Position numbers and translations under genes: made by a program
Assembly (NCBI GenBank): GCA_028671895.1
Contig: CM053799.1
Span: forward strand, 46,439,455 to 46,503,454
From: Oenanthe sinensis
Lineage: Eukaryota > Streptophyta > Magnoliopsida > Apiales > Apiaceae
Length of the DNA stretch: 64,000 bases
Direction of reading: 5' to 3'
Notes under the pieces: model-generated
Database searches by the model: none
What the model was told of the DNA's origin: nothing
What the model saw: the letters and a program-made list of their open reading frames with translations, nothing else
Shown here: one piece after another, positions 25,801 through 38,724 of the stretch
Position numbering within the stretch: the first letter of the stretch is position 1
How the letters are laid out: the number at the start of each line of letters is the position of its first letter

Positions 25801-27217
25801 TCTATCACCTCAGAAGGCCAGAGGGAAGATTGTCATTTGCATGAGAGGAAATGGAACAAGAGTTGGAAAAGGCCAGGAAGTGATAAGGGCTGGCGGTGCT
25901 GGTTATATCTTGGGGAACAGCCTTGCGAATGGAGCAGAGTTGACTGTTGATCCTCATGTTCTTCCTGCCACAGGAGTCGCATACGAAGACGCCTTAAAAA
26001 TTTTAAAGTATATTAATTCTACAAAGAAGCCAATGGCATATATTATGTATTCAGTGACAAAATTAAATAGTAAACCTGCACCTTACATGGCTGCCTTCAC
26101 CAGCAGGGGGCCAAACGTGATTTCACCTGACATTCTCAAGGTAATTATCAAGTATATTTTTAACTGGATTATTCAATTGCCACAATGCTTGCAGACAAGT
26201 AAATTCCAAGTTCTGATAAATTAGAGGCCTTATTCATGTTTTTCTTGATTACATGGCAGCCTGATATCACAGCTCCAGGTCTGAATATTTTGGCAGCATG
26301 GACTGAAGCCAATTCGCCTACGAAGCTGGAAAGTGATCCTCGAATTGTCAAATATAACATACTCTCTGGAACTTCTATGGCTTGCCCTCATGTGGCTGGC
26401 GTGGCTGCACTACTTAAAGCTGCCCACCCTAGTTGGAGCAATGCTGCCATAAGATCTGCTATTATGACCACAGGTATGCAGATTACTACATAAGCAGAAT
26501 ACCGTCTCAAATCCAGAATCAATCATTATTCTTGATTTTCTACGATTTAATTCATCAAAATACTATTGCCCGTAGATGAAGAAGGATAAGCAAATTGTAA
26601 TCTATGACCTTCTAATCATTAGTATACACAATTTTGGTACATCTATGCACTAAATTCTCTAACGTCTTACATATCTACTTGCAGCTGGACTGCTGAACAA
26701 TGAAGGTAGGCTTATAACTGATGCATCTAAAAGAACTCCAGCCGATCCCTTCCAGTATGGGTCAGGCCATTTCAGGCCACAAAAGGCAGCCGATCCTGGA
26801 CTCGTATATGATGCTACACACATGGATTATCTTCTGTTCCTCTGTGCTTCTGGAATAAAAGTTGTCGATCCAGTCTATAAGTGTCCTAAAAATCCACCCG
26901 CCACATACAATCTCAACTATCCTTCCATTGCTATTCCAAAGCTCAATGACACTAAAATTGTGAAGAGAACAGTCACAAATGTTGGTGGCAGCAAAAGCAT
27001 CTACTTTGTCAGGGTTAAACCGCCCACAGGATTCTCTGTAAAGGTCTTCCCACCTATCTTGGTTTTTAACCATGTTGGCCAGCAGAAGAGTTTCACCATA
27101 ACAGTGCAAGCAAATAGGAAGACAGCTGGAAAGAGTGATAGTTACTCATTTGGATGGTATACATGGACCGATGGATTCCACATTGTCAGAAGTCCCCTGG
27201 CTGTGTCATCAGCATAG
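22857..27217 (+). CDS. subtilisin-like serine protease, SBT5 subfamily (SBT5.6-like)
   Basis: Secreted plant subtilase (family S8A). Coding exons: 22857-22925, 23068-23260, 23435-23620, 23874-23985, 24919-25480, 25590-25693, 25783-26140, 26260-26473, 26685-27217; 776 aa, phases consistent. Exon 1 is a signal peptide (MKYIIFLPLLLLLPLLGFSV). Exon 2 is the I9 propeptide/inhibitor (VYIVYFGEH to LTPEEASKLS). Catalytic residues are present: Asp148 in GVLDSGVWPES, His221 in DGHGSHTAST, oxyanion Asn334 in SAGNLGPS, Ser567 in SGTSMACPHVAG. The PA domain is inserted at ~375-510 (RGKIVICMRG, GGAGYILGNS) and the fibronectin-III-like end holds RTVTNVGG. Sequence closely resembles Arabidopsis SBT5.6. The substrate is unknown. 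Intron 1 has a (TG)n run at ~22978-22999. An LTR lies immediately upstream (see findings). Confidence 0.95.
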
Positions 27218-28555
27218 TCTTCTCATCAAGTAGTTTGTTATCCTTACAATTGCAATACGAAGAAAAGGATTTGAGGTTTCGACGACGTAAACAGAAATTT
27301 CTGCAGATACATGTGCTTTATAATGTTCTTACTTTCTTTCTTCACACTTTCGGATTTCATGACTTCTCAGAAAAAGACATGCTAATCATACCAAGATGAA
27401 AAAAGTCCTGCTTAGTTTAAATTTTTTATCTGCCGCGTTAATTGAATTCTAAATCTACTGTACATGAAGAAACAACGTACCAGTAATTTGCTTCTGAATT
27501 CAATTTATGTGTACATTTGCTACTGATGCAGCACTCCTTTTTGTGACAGTTATAATGATTTTACGATGACAACTTGTAATAAAAAAAAATTGATGCAATG
27601 TAACCTAGAGGTCAAGAAGGCAGTTATTTAAATACCTCTACAGTTCAATGATTTAAACCTTCAATTTGCTGACAACAAATTTAGTATTAGTATTTTCGGA
27701 AAATAATTATCTGGACACACAGAGTTTGGTCATTCATGTACCCAGCTTCCTTACATTGACAGTAAATACGATGCACATGTCAAAATTCAAGCTACCCAGT
27801 ACCCACTCTAATGCTCTTTTTCAGGTCAAAGTTTGTTTAAAATGTGTGATTAGGTGCACGGTCTTGATTTCGATTTCACATAAAATTAACAGGGATCTAA
27901 GTGGGTGGTCATGACGGTGGGATAATGTGAGTAACCCCTCTCGAGTTTAAAATGGTTGGCATTAGTATATACATACATTCTCGTGTAAAAATATTGCTAC
28001 AAATATGCTTACAGTTCAAGAAAAATGCAACCCGGTTAGAGCAAAGCCACGTTTATACCATCATCGAAGCCTATTGATCTCAACCCAATTGTTTATACAA
28101 GTAAGCAAGGCCATGTAGATTGGATCAGAACCGAATAGACCTAATGGCTAAACTTTTTCTCAAGGAAGCTCTCCAAATAAACATTGAAAAAATGTTAAAA
28201 ATAACAAATTTTTAAGCAAAATTAATAAAAATAACAATTTTCGGATGTAATGACAATTTTTACCGGATGAGATACTCATTTATCAGTTGGGTATCTCATT
28301 TATATAAGATACCCAACTCAAAAATGCGTATATCAAAAAAAAATGTAGATATGCATTTGTGAGTTGTATATTCTATATATGATAGTCAACTGACAAATGC
28401 GTATCATATATAGATACCCAGTTGACAAATGTGTATCATATATATTCTGAATATCCGTTTCACAAATGTGTATTCAATCCGTTATTTTTAACCATCTTTC
28501 TCCAAAATCGTTATTTTTATCAATTTTGTACCAAAATATGTTATTTATCTCCTTC
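27218..28555. other. subtilase 3' region and intergenic DNA
   Basis: No gene recognised. From ~28260 to ~28480 there is a run of related GATACCCA/TGGGTATC motifs with a perfect 11-bp inverted repeat (GTTGGGTATCT at 28286-28296 against AGATACCCAAC at 28307-28317), probably a decayed repeat. Confidence 0.4.
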
Positions 28556-29479
28556 TTATTAGCCAAAAAATCCTAACAAACTTTTTATTTTTTTACAATT
28601 TAACCTATGAACTTATTTTTTTTCTCATATAAACCCAACGAACTTTGTAAAATTGTGAAAATAAGATAACCAAGTTTACTATTATTTATCAATCTATTTT
28701 TGTCAACTCATATAAAAAATATTATTTTGAGTTAGATACATAATAAATTATTTATTAAACATTATTATATTCTTTTATAATTCATATTATTTTCTTTATT
28801 ACTAAAATAGTAAGATTTTATTAATCATAAATTATATTAAAATAATCGAATCTTATTTATAATTTTTTAAATTATTATTTTTTATTATATATTATATTAT
28901 TATTTTTTATATTTTAGTGGTGCACATTTGCTTAACAAAATGAATTTATGTTGAATAACTTATTTTAGATTTAAATTGGAAAAAAATCATCAATTATATA
29001 TAGTTAATTAGAATATTTTATATAATAAATATTAAGTACTTTGAAATCAATTTTTTTTACTTTTTTCTGAGAAATTCTTAAATTTATAATGTAAATAATT
29101 TAATATGTAATTTTAATATATATATATATATATAATTGATATATTTAAAACATAATATATATATAAATATATAGTTTATTAGTTAAACGAAGTATGAAAT
29201 AAAAAAAAGATTGTCATATTTTTTGTTAATAAATTAACTATAAGTTTCCTTATATTTTCAATATCCATTAGTAACTAATTCAAAAGAATTTGTTATATAT
29301 TTAATCAACATGACATTTTTTATATGAGTTGACAAAAATAGATATTGATAAATAATAATTAACCATGATTATTTTATTTTCACAATTTTATAAAATTCCT
29401 TGGATTTATATGACAATAAATAAGTTCATAGGTTATATTGCTAAAAAATAGAAAGTTCGTTGGGTTTTTTGTCTAATAA
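28556..29479. mobile_element. non-autonomous DNA element with long terminal inverted repeats
   Basis: The ends are inverted copies of each other for roughly 180 bp. The left end begins TTATTAGCCAAAAAATCC; the reverse complement of the right end begins TTATTAGACAAAAAACCC. Both then share blocks such as AACCTATGAACTTATTT, AAAATTGTGAAAATAA and TTTTTGTCAACTCATATAAA. The interior is AT-rich and non-coding. The long TIRs suggest a Mutator-like MITE, but no clear 9-bp target duplication was found. Confidence 0.7.
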
Positions 29480-30913
29480 TTCCCTTTTTTTCAAGTAGAT
29501 CAAAATACAATTTTATCTCTCTCCAAGAAATTAATCATATTTCATGTAAATCCTACAAAAATAATAATAATAATAATAACAATAACGACATCTTGGAACG
29601 TATTAAATAAACCAAAATTAAGGGAGTATTCGGAATAAATTTCTAACCGATTAATGAGAATGAAATTTTAATTCATTTTTAATTAAAATCTCATTCTCGT
29701 TAATTAAATCAAAATCTCAATATTTCAAAATCAACTAAATCAATTCACTTGCATTAACAAAATAAAATAAAATTAATGGACATTACGACAAGATTATGAA
29801 AGTCTTAATCATGAAAGTCTGTAAAATTTCTAAAATATCTAAGAAGCTAAGAGCTATCAGCTACGCCAAGATTATGACGACTCCAACACTAATCACAATG
29901 TCATATTCTTTTTTTTAGCTAAATACAATGTCATATTCTTCATAAAGCACATCCATACAATATCCATCTCACCTCACCCAATAACTAAAACTAAATTATG
30001 GGTGATGACTGACGCGTGGTTCAGAAAATAAATAAATATATATATATATATATAAAGATTAAATACAGTACTAGATATTAATATTATTTATCAATAAAAT
30101 GCAGCACAAATAACAATATAAAAATGTAATAATTATGAGATGGGTACTAAATTTGTTTTTTATTTTAATTTTTGCCATAACTAAATTATAAAATTGTTGT
30201 GTTTGACAAGTTATATGCATATCTATTATCCATGGAGCGTGGGCGAGCTAGATAGGGGCAGTGGTATTCATAATTCCCACTGTGACAAAAAAGTTTCCTA
30301 TATAAATTTTTTATAATAGAAAGTTTAATTAACTCCCACCAAAATAAAATTATTATAAAATATATTAATTAATAATTAATAATTAATAATTCTTTCTTAG
30401 CCTCGCGTTCAATATTTTCTGCCTCATTGACCACTAATCCATACGATAGATTGCTAATTCCGGTACCTATTGCTGTTTTCCATTTCTTCAATAAATAGAA
30501 ATTAAATTTATAATATGTCATAAAATTTTCATCCCTGAAAACATGAATGAAAATAAAATTGAATATATCATCACATAAAAATCTCATTCTATCGCTTAAA
30601 ATTCGGTTAATTTAACACAAAAGTACAAGACTCGTGAAATACGAATTGAACGTCAAGATCATAAAATTCCATAAAAATACGTTAGGTATTTTGTTTGCTT
30701 AGACGACATCGGAGTGGAAGTAAATGAAAGAGCGGCGGCTACAACGTGGCATTGAAGACTACTTGAGATTCTTCTTTTGTGTACGTATTAGCGTTTCTTG
30801 CCAACATTTACACATGTTGTATCTCCAACAGCTTGTTTATATAGATTTATAGATAAGTAGGTCCGGCAACGACGCAGCTGCCGTTTGATGCGCCAGAGTT
30901 GCATTGCATTGCA

Positions 30914-30952
<39 letters not shown>

Positions 30953-32756
30953 CTTCATATCAACGCTTCAACCCTAATCATTAACTTTCACAGTGTGTAA
31001 TGTGCTACACTTACGGATTTCGATCCATCTTCGAATACGGTTAAAAATTACACTAGTTATGTTTCTTCTCTTAATAAATAAGAAATTTATAATTAAATAA
31101 CTGCTCTGAAAATATTATTTCCCAAAAATTAACTTTCAAATTGTTGTAGGATTTTAATTTCATTTAAAAAATAAATATGTATGATTAAAATTCTAAGACT
31201 AGATCTATGAGAATTTATTTAAAATTCTGATTGGGACACTGATTTTTGTTATGGTGTACATTTTCTTCTCGGTTTTCTTTTTGTATTTTCATATGCATAC
31301 AATATGAAACTACTACAATATTCATGATGGGATGAGATAGGATCAAAGATTGAGGGGATAGGATGAAGTGATAAAAAATCTAGGAATCAAATGTCAATCT
31401 TGTGTTTGAATTTTGTCAGGAAAAAACTGCAGTTCTATTCTTGAATTGAACATAGTATCTCTAGAGTTGGCCAGTTATGAATACTAAACCATATTGCAGA
31501 TAGTCTCGTCCACGATTTTCACTATATAGTTTTCAACTAACCCCTTTATCTAGTCATGGTTAACATGAATTCAGTAAAATTTATAGAATTCAAAATTTCG
31601 AATTCAGTAAAATTTATCGAATCAGATCCATCGAATTCGATTATTTTATTATTTTTAATTAATACATCAGGTACAATTTAAAACTCCTAACATTATTCTT
31701 TTATTAAAATCATAATATATATATATATATAGTTAATGAAATAATGCGGAAATAATTAAGAGCACAGATGTTCATTGTCCTTGCAGTCCTTATAATACAT
31801 GCTCCATGTACATCTTAACGATTACAATAGTTAAAGTCGGGATTAGTATTATATTAATTAATCCTTGCATGTGTTTAGTATTATATTAGTACTGTAAATC
31901 GTAGAATAGAGACAAAATGAACAACGAAGACAAATTCCAAACAGGCAAGTCAATTATTAATACTGTACAACACACGCACAAGCTAAACATTTACATAATA
32001 TAATAATAGAGCCGTGAGATCCAAGTAACTATAATCTGTCCATTTTCTAATCAGCCATTTATATTATCCTTAGGTTTCTTCCTCAGCCTTCTTTATCTCA
32101 AAATTAAATCAAAGATAAAAACAAATTTTATGTTTAATATAATTTTAATGTGGATATGAATATTTATATATGAATATGGGATAGCGCTTTATGAAAAAAC
32201 AAATTTTAATGTGGAAATACTAAGCATAATTATTATATTTTTGGGGGGGAAATGCAACAATTTTAGAGAAATCCGTAGCAAAATTGAGTGAAAATGTGAT
32301 ATTAAGTCTCTTTAGAATATATGTAATGTAATGTAATGCTATAAGTGATAATATAATGTATATAATATAATTTGGTATTAAAATGAAACTATATTATTTT
32401 AATGTAATGCTAGACATTAATATAACTAAAATAGCATAATAATATATTTAGTGTTATTTGGATAAGAATAGGAAAGCATAAAATATATACTAGGATAGTA
32501 TAATTCCAAGAATGTATTTTTAATGGTTCGCGGCATATTTTTGTGGTAATTAGATGTACAATGAATTAATAATTGTCCTATTGCGAAGTATTTCAACACT
32601 AAAAATATGACCGTGAAACTTTACAGAAAAACAGAAAGTGAAGTGACATAGAAAGCTAGGGCCACACTCTACATTTTTGTTTTATCTCTAGTTTCAAATA
32701 GTGACTAATCCACGCCATCTCATTACGAGACAAATAAATCACCTTCAATATTTCAC
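29480..32756. other. AT-rich intergenic region upstream of S40 gene
   Basis: No gene recognised. Contains an (AT)n microsatellite at ~30918-30951, directly after a GCATTGCATTGCATGCAT tract. A less AT-rich strip lies at 30700-30900 without a convincing reading frame. The last ~300 bp form the S40 gene promoter. Confidence 0.4.
30918..30951. repeat. (AT)n microsatellite
   Basis: Uninterrupted AT dinucleotide run after GCATGCAT. Confidence 0.9.
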
Positions 32757-32763
32757 TATAAAT
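32757..32763 (+). promoter_or_regulatory. TATA box of S40-like gene
   Basis: TATAAAT 118 bp before the ATG at 32875, followed by a C/T-rich leader (CCCATCTCCCCACCCC), as is common at plant transcription starts. Confidence 0.6.
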
Positions 32764-32874
32764 TTCAACCCATCTCCCCACCCCTCTTCCAATTCTTTCT
32801 TCTATAATCCATTCATATCCCTCACTCTTACACACACACATGTTTATATTTATATAAATTCAAATTATTCTACT

Positions 32875-33276
32875 ATGGCTGATCAAGAATTTCAAGAATC
32901 CGAAATTATTTTCGAAGAAAATGCCGAAAAAGATCATTATGATCAAAGAGCTAGAGACATGGATCACTGGCAACAACATGTCAATTCCAAGAAGTTGATG
33001 AGGAACAAGAAAAAGAAGAATTCAAGGCCAATAAATGTACCGGAAATTAATGCATCTGCACCGGCAAAAAATTCTTCTTGGTTATACAACAATGAAGAAT
33101 TTTACGACGAAGACGAAGATGTTAGTATAACGCCGCCCCACGTGATATTGGGGCGGCGTATGAACGGAAAAATGGCCTTCTCGGTGAACACCGGAAGTGG
33201 AAGGACATTGAAAGGAAGAGAGTTAAGTTATGTCCGGAATTATATTCTAAGGATGACTGGCTTTCTTGAATCGTAA
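32875..33276 (+). CDS. S40/DUF584 (senescence regulator) family protein
   Basis: Intronless, 133 aa. The C-terminal half carries the family signature: PPHVILGRRMNGKMAFSV, then TGSGRTLKGRELSYVRNYIL and RMTGFLES at the end. The N-terminal half is acidic and lysine-rich (DEDEDV; RNKKKKN, residues ~45-51, a possible nuclear signal). An in-frame ATG lies 58 codons upstream, but ATG 32875 is preferred because translation before it (MTNPRHLITRQ...) is not family-like and the TATA box and leader lie there. Members are small plant proteins linked to leaf senescence and ABA or pathogen responses; barley HvS40 is nuclear. The biochemical function is unknown. Confidence 0.88.
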   Translation: MADQEFQESEIIFEENAEKDHYDQRARDMDHWQQHVNSKKLMRNKKKKNSRPINVPEINASAPAKNSSWLYNNEEFYDEDEDVSITPPHVILGRRMNGKMAFSVNTGSGRTLKGRELSYVRNYILRMTGFLES

Positions 33277-34863
33277 AGCTATACTTCGTTAGTATTATTA
33301 TTATTAGTCATAATACTATTACTCTCTCTTTTTTCCTCCTTGTCTTTGTATATTTTTTTATTGTCTTACAAGATTTGTATCGGCCATAATTCTTGTATCA
33401 TTAGAATTCGGGTGATATGTATTCGTATGATTATTAAATTCGCAAGAATATTAATATATATTAGAATCGTTAAAGTTGTCTAATTATTCACAGAATAAAT
33501 TTGAAATGTCGTCATATATTATATTCTGTTTAATTATAATTTTGTTATTAAACAAAATATTTCATAATATCATATTGTGGCCGGAAACTCACATGCCTTA
33601 AAAATAAATTAAGATATTCGATGAAATACAATGTCGTCGCTAGATTCATTCATAATGTTTTGGAATTCTACTTATTACCGGTGTTGTTGAAAGACGGTCG
33701 TCTTACCGATTGGGTTTCAACTCGATTAATCGAAATCGGATCAAAAAAAGTTTTTTTTAATCGGTCAAAAATCGGCCGAGACGGTCAAAACTCGGTTGAA
33801 ATGGTCAAAATCGGTAAAAATTGTTTTATTTTAAAAAAATTAATAACTAATATATTTTTATTACAAATTTATAATAAATATGAGTTGTATAACCCTAAAT
33901 ATTTCATAAATTTTAATTATTCTCTCAAATTGCTAATTATTATATGATATATTATGTAATAACTATTCAAATTAATTATTAAATAATGATTATTAAGTAT
34001 AAATCATTTTAAATGTTAATGATAAGTGATTTTTCATAAATGTTAATGATATATGATATTTTTTTATTATAATTTTATAATAATTTGAAAATATTTAAAT
34101 ATAATTATATATTATTATTTATTAAATTAAATTATTTTCAATTAATGTTTCAATTAATCAATCCGATTAATCGATTAATCAATGGACGGTAGATTGACCG
34201 TCTGATTCTGATTGCGTATTTAGAACACTGGTGATTAGTAACACACATAGAGGTAACAGAATGAATCAAGAATCCAGAATCCAGAATCCATGTGCAAGTG
34301 ATCGCAGGTAATAAATTTAATTATAGTTGCATCATATTATTATAGCTTATATATACAATAATCAATCGATATTGTACAGTTGGTGGTGGGTCTATATGTT
34401 TTAATTTGATTAGCGCTTGATGTAATGTGTTCCCGTTCACATTATTGTACTATTTTTAGTTCACTCACAACTATTCAAAATTATTGTACTGTTTTTGCTT
34501 TATGAAATTTTTTGTATTTATTACATGGACAATGAACGGAAATTATTATATAGATTCTCTCTCATAATTTTTATAATAATTATTGTACTTTTTTATGCAT
34601 TTTAAAATATATAAAAAAATTATATTTAATGTTTTTTTTAAATTGTATAAAAGTTTAAAAAAAAAGTTTTTATACAACAGAAGAAAATTTTCAAAATATT
34701 ACATATAAATATATAAATGCAAAACTTAAAACAACAAGATTTATGAAGTCAGTAACAAATATTCATAGCGCCACTGCAGACAATACTTTTATTGTTATTT
34801 CATTTAAGATTATCATTTAAAATCGTAATATTATGAAAAATAATGTTGGTAAAAACTATTTCA
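33277..34863. other. S40 3' region and repeat-like DNA
   Basis: No gene recognised. At ~33690-34225 the ends carry ACGGTCGTCTTACCGATTGG and CGATTAATCAATGGACGGT with internal CGGTCAAAA repeats. This looks like a decayed mobile element, but I could not define its termini. Confidence 0.35.
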
Positions 34864-35050
34864 TCCGTCCCACCCAATTGTTAACGTTTGGAGAGAAGGT
34901 CTGGCACGTATTTTAAGGTGCATATAAAGTATACTTTAAATTTTTATTCAGAAAAAAAATTAAAAATAAGTTATGAAACTATACTTTATATGCACTTTAA
35001 AATGCGTGTCAGACATTATCTCTGAAACGTTAACAATTGGGTAGAACGGA
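34864..35050. mobile_element. MITE with ~80-bp inverted repeats
   Basis: Foldback of ~187 bp. The left arm TCCGTCCCACCCAATTGTTA pairs with the right arm TAACAATTGGGTAGAACGGA, and the similarity continues inwards through CTGGCACGTATTTTAAGGTG and its complement CACTTTAAAATGCGTGTCAG. Nearly the entire length would fold into one hairpin. Not coding. Confidence 0.8.
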
Positions 35051-36126
35051 ATTAGTATTATTTGGGGATAATATTTTTGATATTTACAATTTTAATATAT
35101 AATATAAAAAATATTTTTATTGACATTTGATGATAGAAATTGTAGCTGATTGATGATAAAAGTTGGAGTTGTTTGTCTGAAAAATTAGAAAACAGTTTTT
35201 TTAAAGAGAATAAGTAATATGAGATACATTTTAGTCAATTTTTATGAGATATTGAATAAAATGATTATATTTTAATAAATATAATATTTTAATATGCATT
35301 TATTATTTTGATATTTATAATTTTTTATAATATAAAGTCCTTTTATTTAATATCTAATGAAAGTTATTTGATATATATATCAGTGATAAAATAATCTCAA
35401 ATTCTCATCTTTTCATGCAATTTTGAAGGCATCAGCCTCAATTATTTTACAAGATCATAATTATTTATATAGTCAATACATAATCAATAATAAAGAAAAC
35501 TAATATAATAAAGAACTTCTCTCTAATAATAATAAAGGTAACTATCATATTTTTCTCTAATAATATATTAACATATATGCTAACAATCAGGTTTCTTATT
35601 TTCTTTATTTAATATATAAAAAAAAGTTTATTTTTAAAAAAATAATTTTTAAGTAAATTTATTTTAAAAATAATATAAAATGGAACGGAGGAGCTAATTT
35701 TATCAGAGGCATACGGTAATAGTTAATACTATGGATTAATTTATGACTCTACTAGTCTAGTGGATACACTATATTTTCGGTACCAACTTAACTTTAATGA
35801 TAATTAGTTCTATCATGATCCAAATGAGAAATGACCTGGTGCAATTAACAAACAAATAAACAAAGCCTTTTTATTTTAATTTTGTCATGTGCCCGCAGAA
35901 TAACATACAATATGAAGGACGATCACTAATTACGAATAATTTTCGTTTTACATTATTTTATACAATTTGATCAGAAATTAATACGTTGCCAGAAGAAAAA
36001 TTAATATATTTATAAAATTAATTAACAGTTGAATATTCACGGTAAATTATTTTTTATATAATAAAATACAATATTACTCCCTGTGAAAACTTGTAAAGGA
36101 AGTAAGGAGTTCAAATTAACATATTA
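35051..36126. other. AT-rich intergenic DNA
   Basis: I see no gene, promoter or definable element in this stretch; it is mostly A/T runs. Confidence 0.4.
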
Positions 36127-36383
36127 CTCCCTTCGTCCCATTTCAAACGGCTGATTTGACTTTTCAATGGTCAATTTTTTTAAAATTTGACCAAATATTA
36201 CATATATTATATAACTAAAAAATTATAAAATATATATCATTGAAAAGTTTATATAATTTTCTTTAAAATGTACTTCTCAGATTTTGAAAATTATAAAAAT
36301 ATATATTTTTGATTTTTGGTCAAAGATAATTAAATTTGACCGTTACAAAGTTAAATGAGACACTTGAAGTGGAACGGATGGAG
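36127..36383. mobile_element. Stowaway-like MITE with TA target duplication
   Basis: Ends CTCCCTTCGTCCCATTTCAA and TTGAAGTGGAACGGATGGAG are inverted repeats, flanked on both sides by TA. Size (~257 bp), termini and TA duplication fit Tc1/mariner-derived Stowaway MITEs. The sub-terminal GGTCAA/TTGACC blocks are also inverted. Confidence 0.8.
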
Positions 36384-38724
36384 TATTAATTAATTAAAAA
36401 GAAAGTACTGAGTTCATTTAAATATAGATATAGATATAATAATGCTTTTTATATATATATATACAAACATATGATCCGTTTAATTAAAGTTAATCGATTT
36501 TATTAGCTAATCAAAGTTGTCGACTTACCTAACTATAATCATGTAATTAGAGAACAGGTGATTCTAATTACGGGTACCTAATTATGATTAACAAAAATAC
36601 AGCAAAGCCACGTGTAACATGAAAACGTTATCTACACGTGTCAACGACAGAATGCTTCTGTATGAGGATGACGTGTACATGATCAGAAGTGAGCTGTACA
36701 ATGAATAATATGAGTAATTATTTAACTCCACTTTCACACATGCACGGTTGGTCTAATATTCTTTTACTTCTATACAAAGATTTATTTCAAATATTTTTTA
36801 TTCTTTTTATTATTATTTTTAAGTAATATAAAATGAAAATTATATTTAAGATAATTCAATGTATTTATAAAAAAAATTAAATACGTCGTATCTACATTCT
36901 AATTTCTAAATTAACAAATAAGTCTATTTCCTGATTTAAATTAGTAAAATTTTGAATTGATAAACAATGAAATAATTTAATCTAACTAATTAATTCCGGA
37001 TTATTTGCTACAAGATGGTATCAGTTTAAAAATAAATGCGTCTAAGATAACATATAAAATTAAGCCAATTTAATTATCTTTTCGTCTCAAAAGAAAGATT
37101 GGATGGTTGCTAGGGCACATATATATTATCTGATTATTTAATTTCTTTTGACTAAGAATCTGATCTAAAAATTGTAAAATACTGTATGCTGTTAGTTGAG
37201 TCAATGATTTACGATATTAAGAAATTTGATTATTTTAATACGCGTAGTATTGGTGTATTGTTGTTTTTTACTTGATGAATTAGCTTTTATTCAAACTAAA
37301 CCGTAAGTCTAAAGGTCTAGTCTATGAGTCTATCCACAAAATATATTCTTATTATATCACTTCAAAGTCTTTAGGAGAACTTTATATTATTCAAGACCAA
37401 AATACAAGGTATACTTGTTTTATTCATCAATCATATAATATGGGTTATACAATTGAGCCGAATTTAAATTGAGTTGAAATCGAATTTGAGTCGAGTTGAA
37501 CTTATTCGAATTCTTATTATATTTAAATATTTATTCAAATTTGAACTCGAATTCAAAATTGAGTTCGAACCAATTTGATTGAAATTATAACTCTATTTCT
37601 GTATAAAACTGTAAACATCCCTAAGAATTTTACAAACCATTAAACATCGTAATGCAATGTAGTAAAACAAAGAAAAAAAATTGTCGAAAATTCAAATACC
37701 TTAAGGACAGATAAAGGTATTTAAAAATTTTACAATATACAGTACGCAAATAATAAGATTAAATTAATTATTTGAATACAGTATGTATTTGCTCTTGGGT
37801 CAGACGTCGAACATTAATTAAAATCAGATAAAGATAAACAAGAAATAATATATTGGTAAATGTAGTCGACGAAACTTGGTTTGCATTACATACACGGTTA
37901 CACACACATACTAAAAGAAAGCAACACAAGAAAAGCTTGAAAGCCAAGTCCAAGAGTTTGTTCAAGAGATATTTACGTGTCAGTAACAATTTACTCTGTT
38001 CAGGAGCAACTACTTGCCATTGGATCACAAGCAAGTAGCAAGTTCTAAAACTACTTTGGAGTTTGGCTTAGATTTTGACACTTATTACTATAATTACATT
38101 GATTTATAACTTAAAGACAAATCATTAACACAACTTTAGCCTTTAACCAAAGTTCAGAATGTTTGGTTACCAACCTTATATTCTGTAATTGTTTACACGG
38201 CAACATTTTAAATGTATATTTATAATTGATAATATAACTTGTTACTATCAAGATTCCAGGTCAATGATTATATATTAAATGCAAGATTTGTATAAAGTTA
38301 AAAATTGTATTGCAATACATAATGTACACTAAAAATGTAGTTGGGAGTTCAGAAATTCTCCCAGTATTAATCATACAGTTGATTAGACTGAACTGGAACG
38401 GATCCTCTTTGTCGATGACTTGGAGCCCATAACAGAACATGTATGAGGTAATTGCAGCCGACAACCTAGAGCATCCAGAAGAAAGCTTGATTAGAATCAT
38501 GAACTGAAATTGAGAGGAACTTGTTCAAGAATTAAGTTAAAAAAGAAAAGGCTGAATGTGGGAATGATGTATAACTTAAACTAAACATAAACAGATGCTG
38601 AAACTATTTCAAAAATAAACATTCATAAATTCTGCTTTAAGGGCCTTAAAGATTGAGAGAATGATGACTTGCCAGCTGCACCAAAATGGCACTGCATCCA
38701 GTACAGAGTTGTCGTAGAATATTA
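36384..38724. other. intergenic region downstream of EXO1
   Basis: No gene recognised. Contains a cluster of ACGT-core motifs at 36608-36678 and, towards 38300-38720, the probable 3' UTR of the minus-strand EXO1 gene. Short open frames at 37770-38040 on both strands look incidental. Confidence 0.4.
36608..36678. promoter_or_regulatory. cluster of three ACGT-core (G-box/ABRE-like) motifs
   Basis: CCACGTGTAA (36608), ACACGTGTC (36634) and TGACGTGTAC (36669) lie within 71 bp. Such cores are bound by plant bZIP and bHLH factors. No gene start is visible close by, so any role is speculative. Confidence 0.35.

Noticed and set aside
37768..38038. Overlapping open frames on both strands
   Set aside because: No similarity to known proteins, no promoter or splice context, and both strands are open over the same A-rich stretch.
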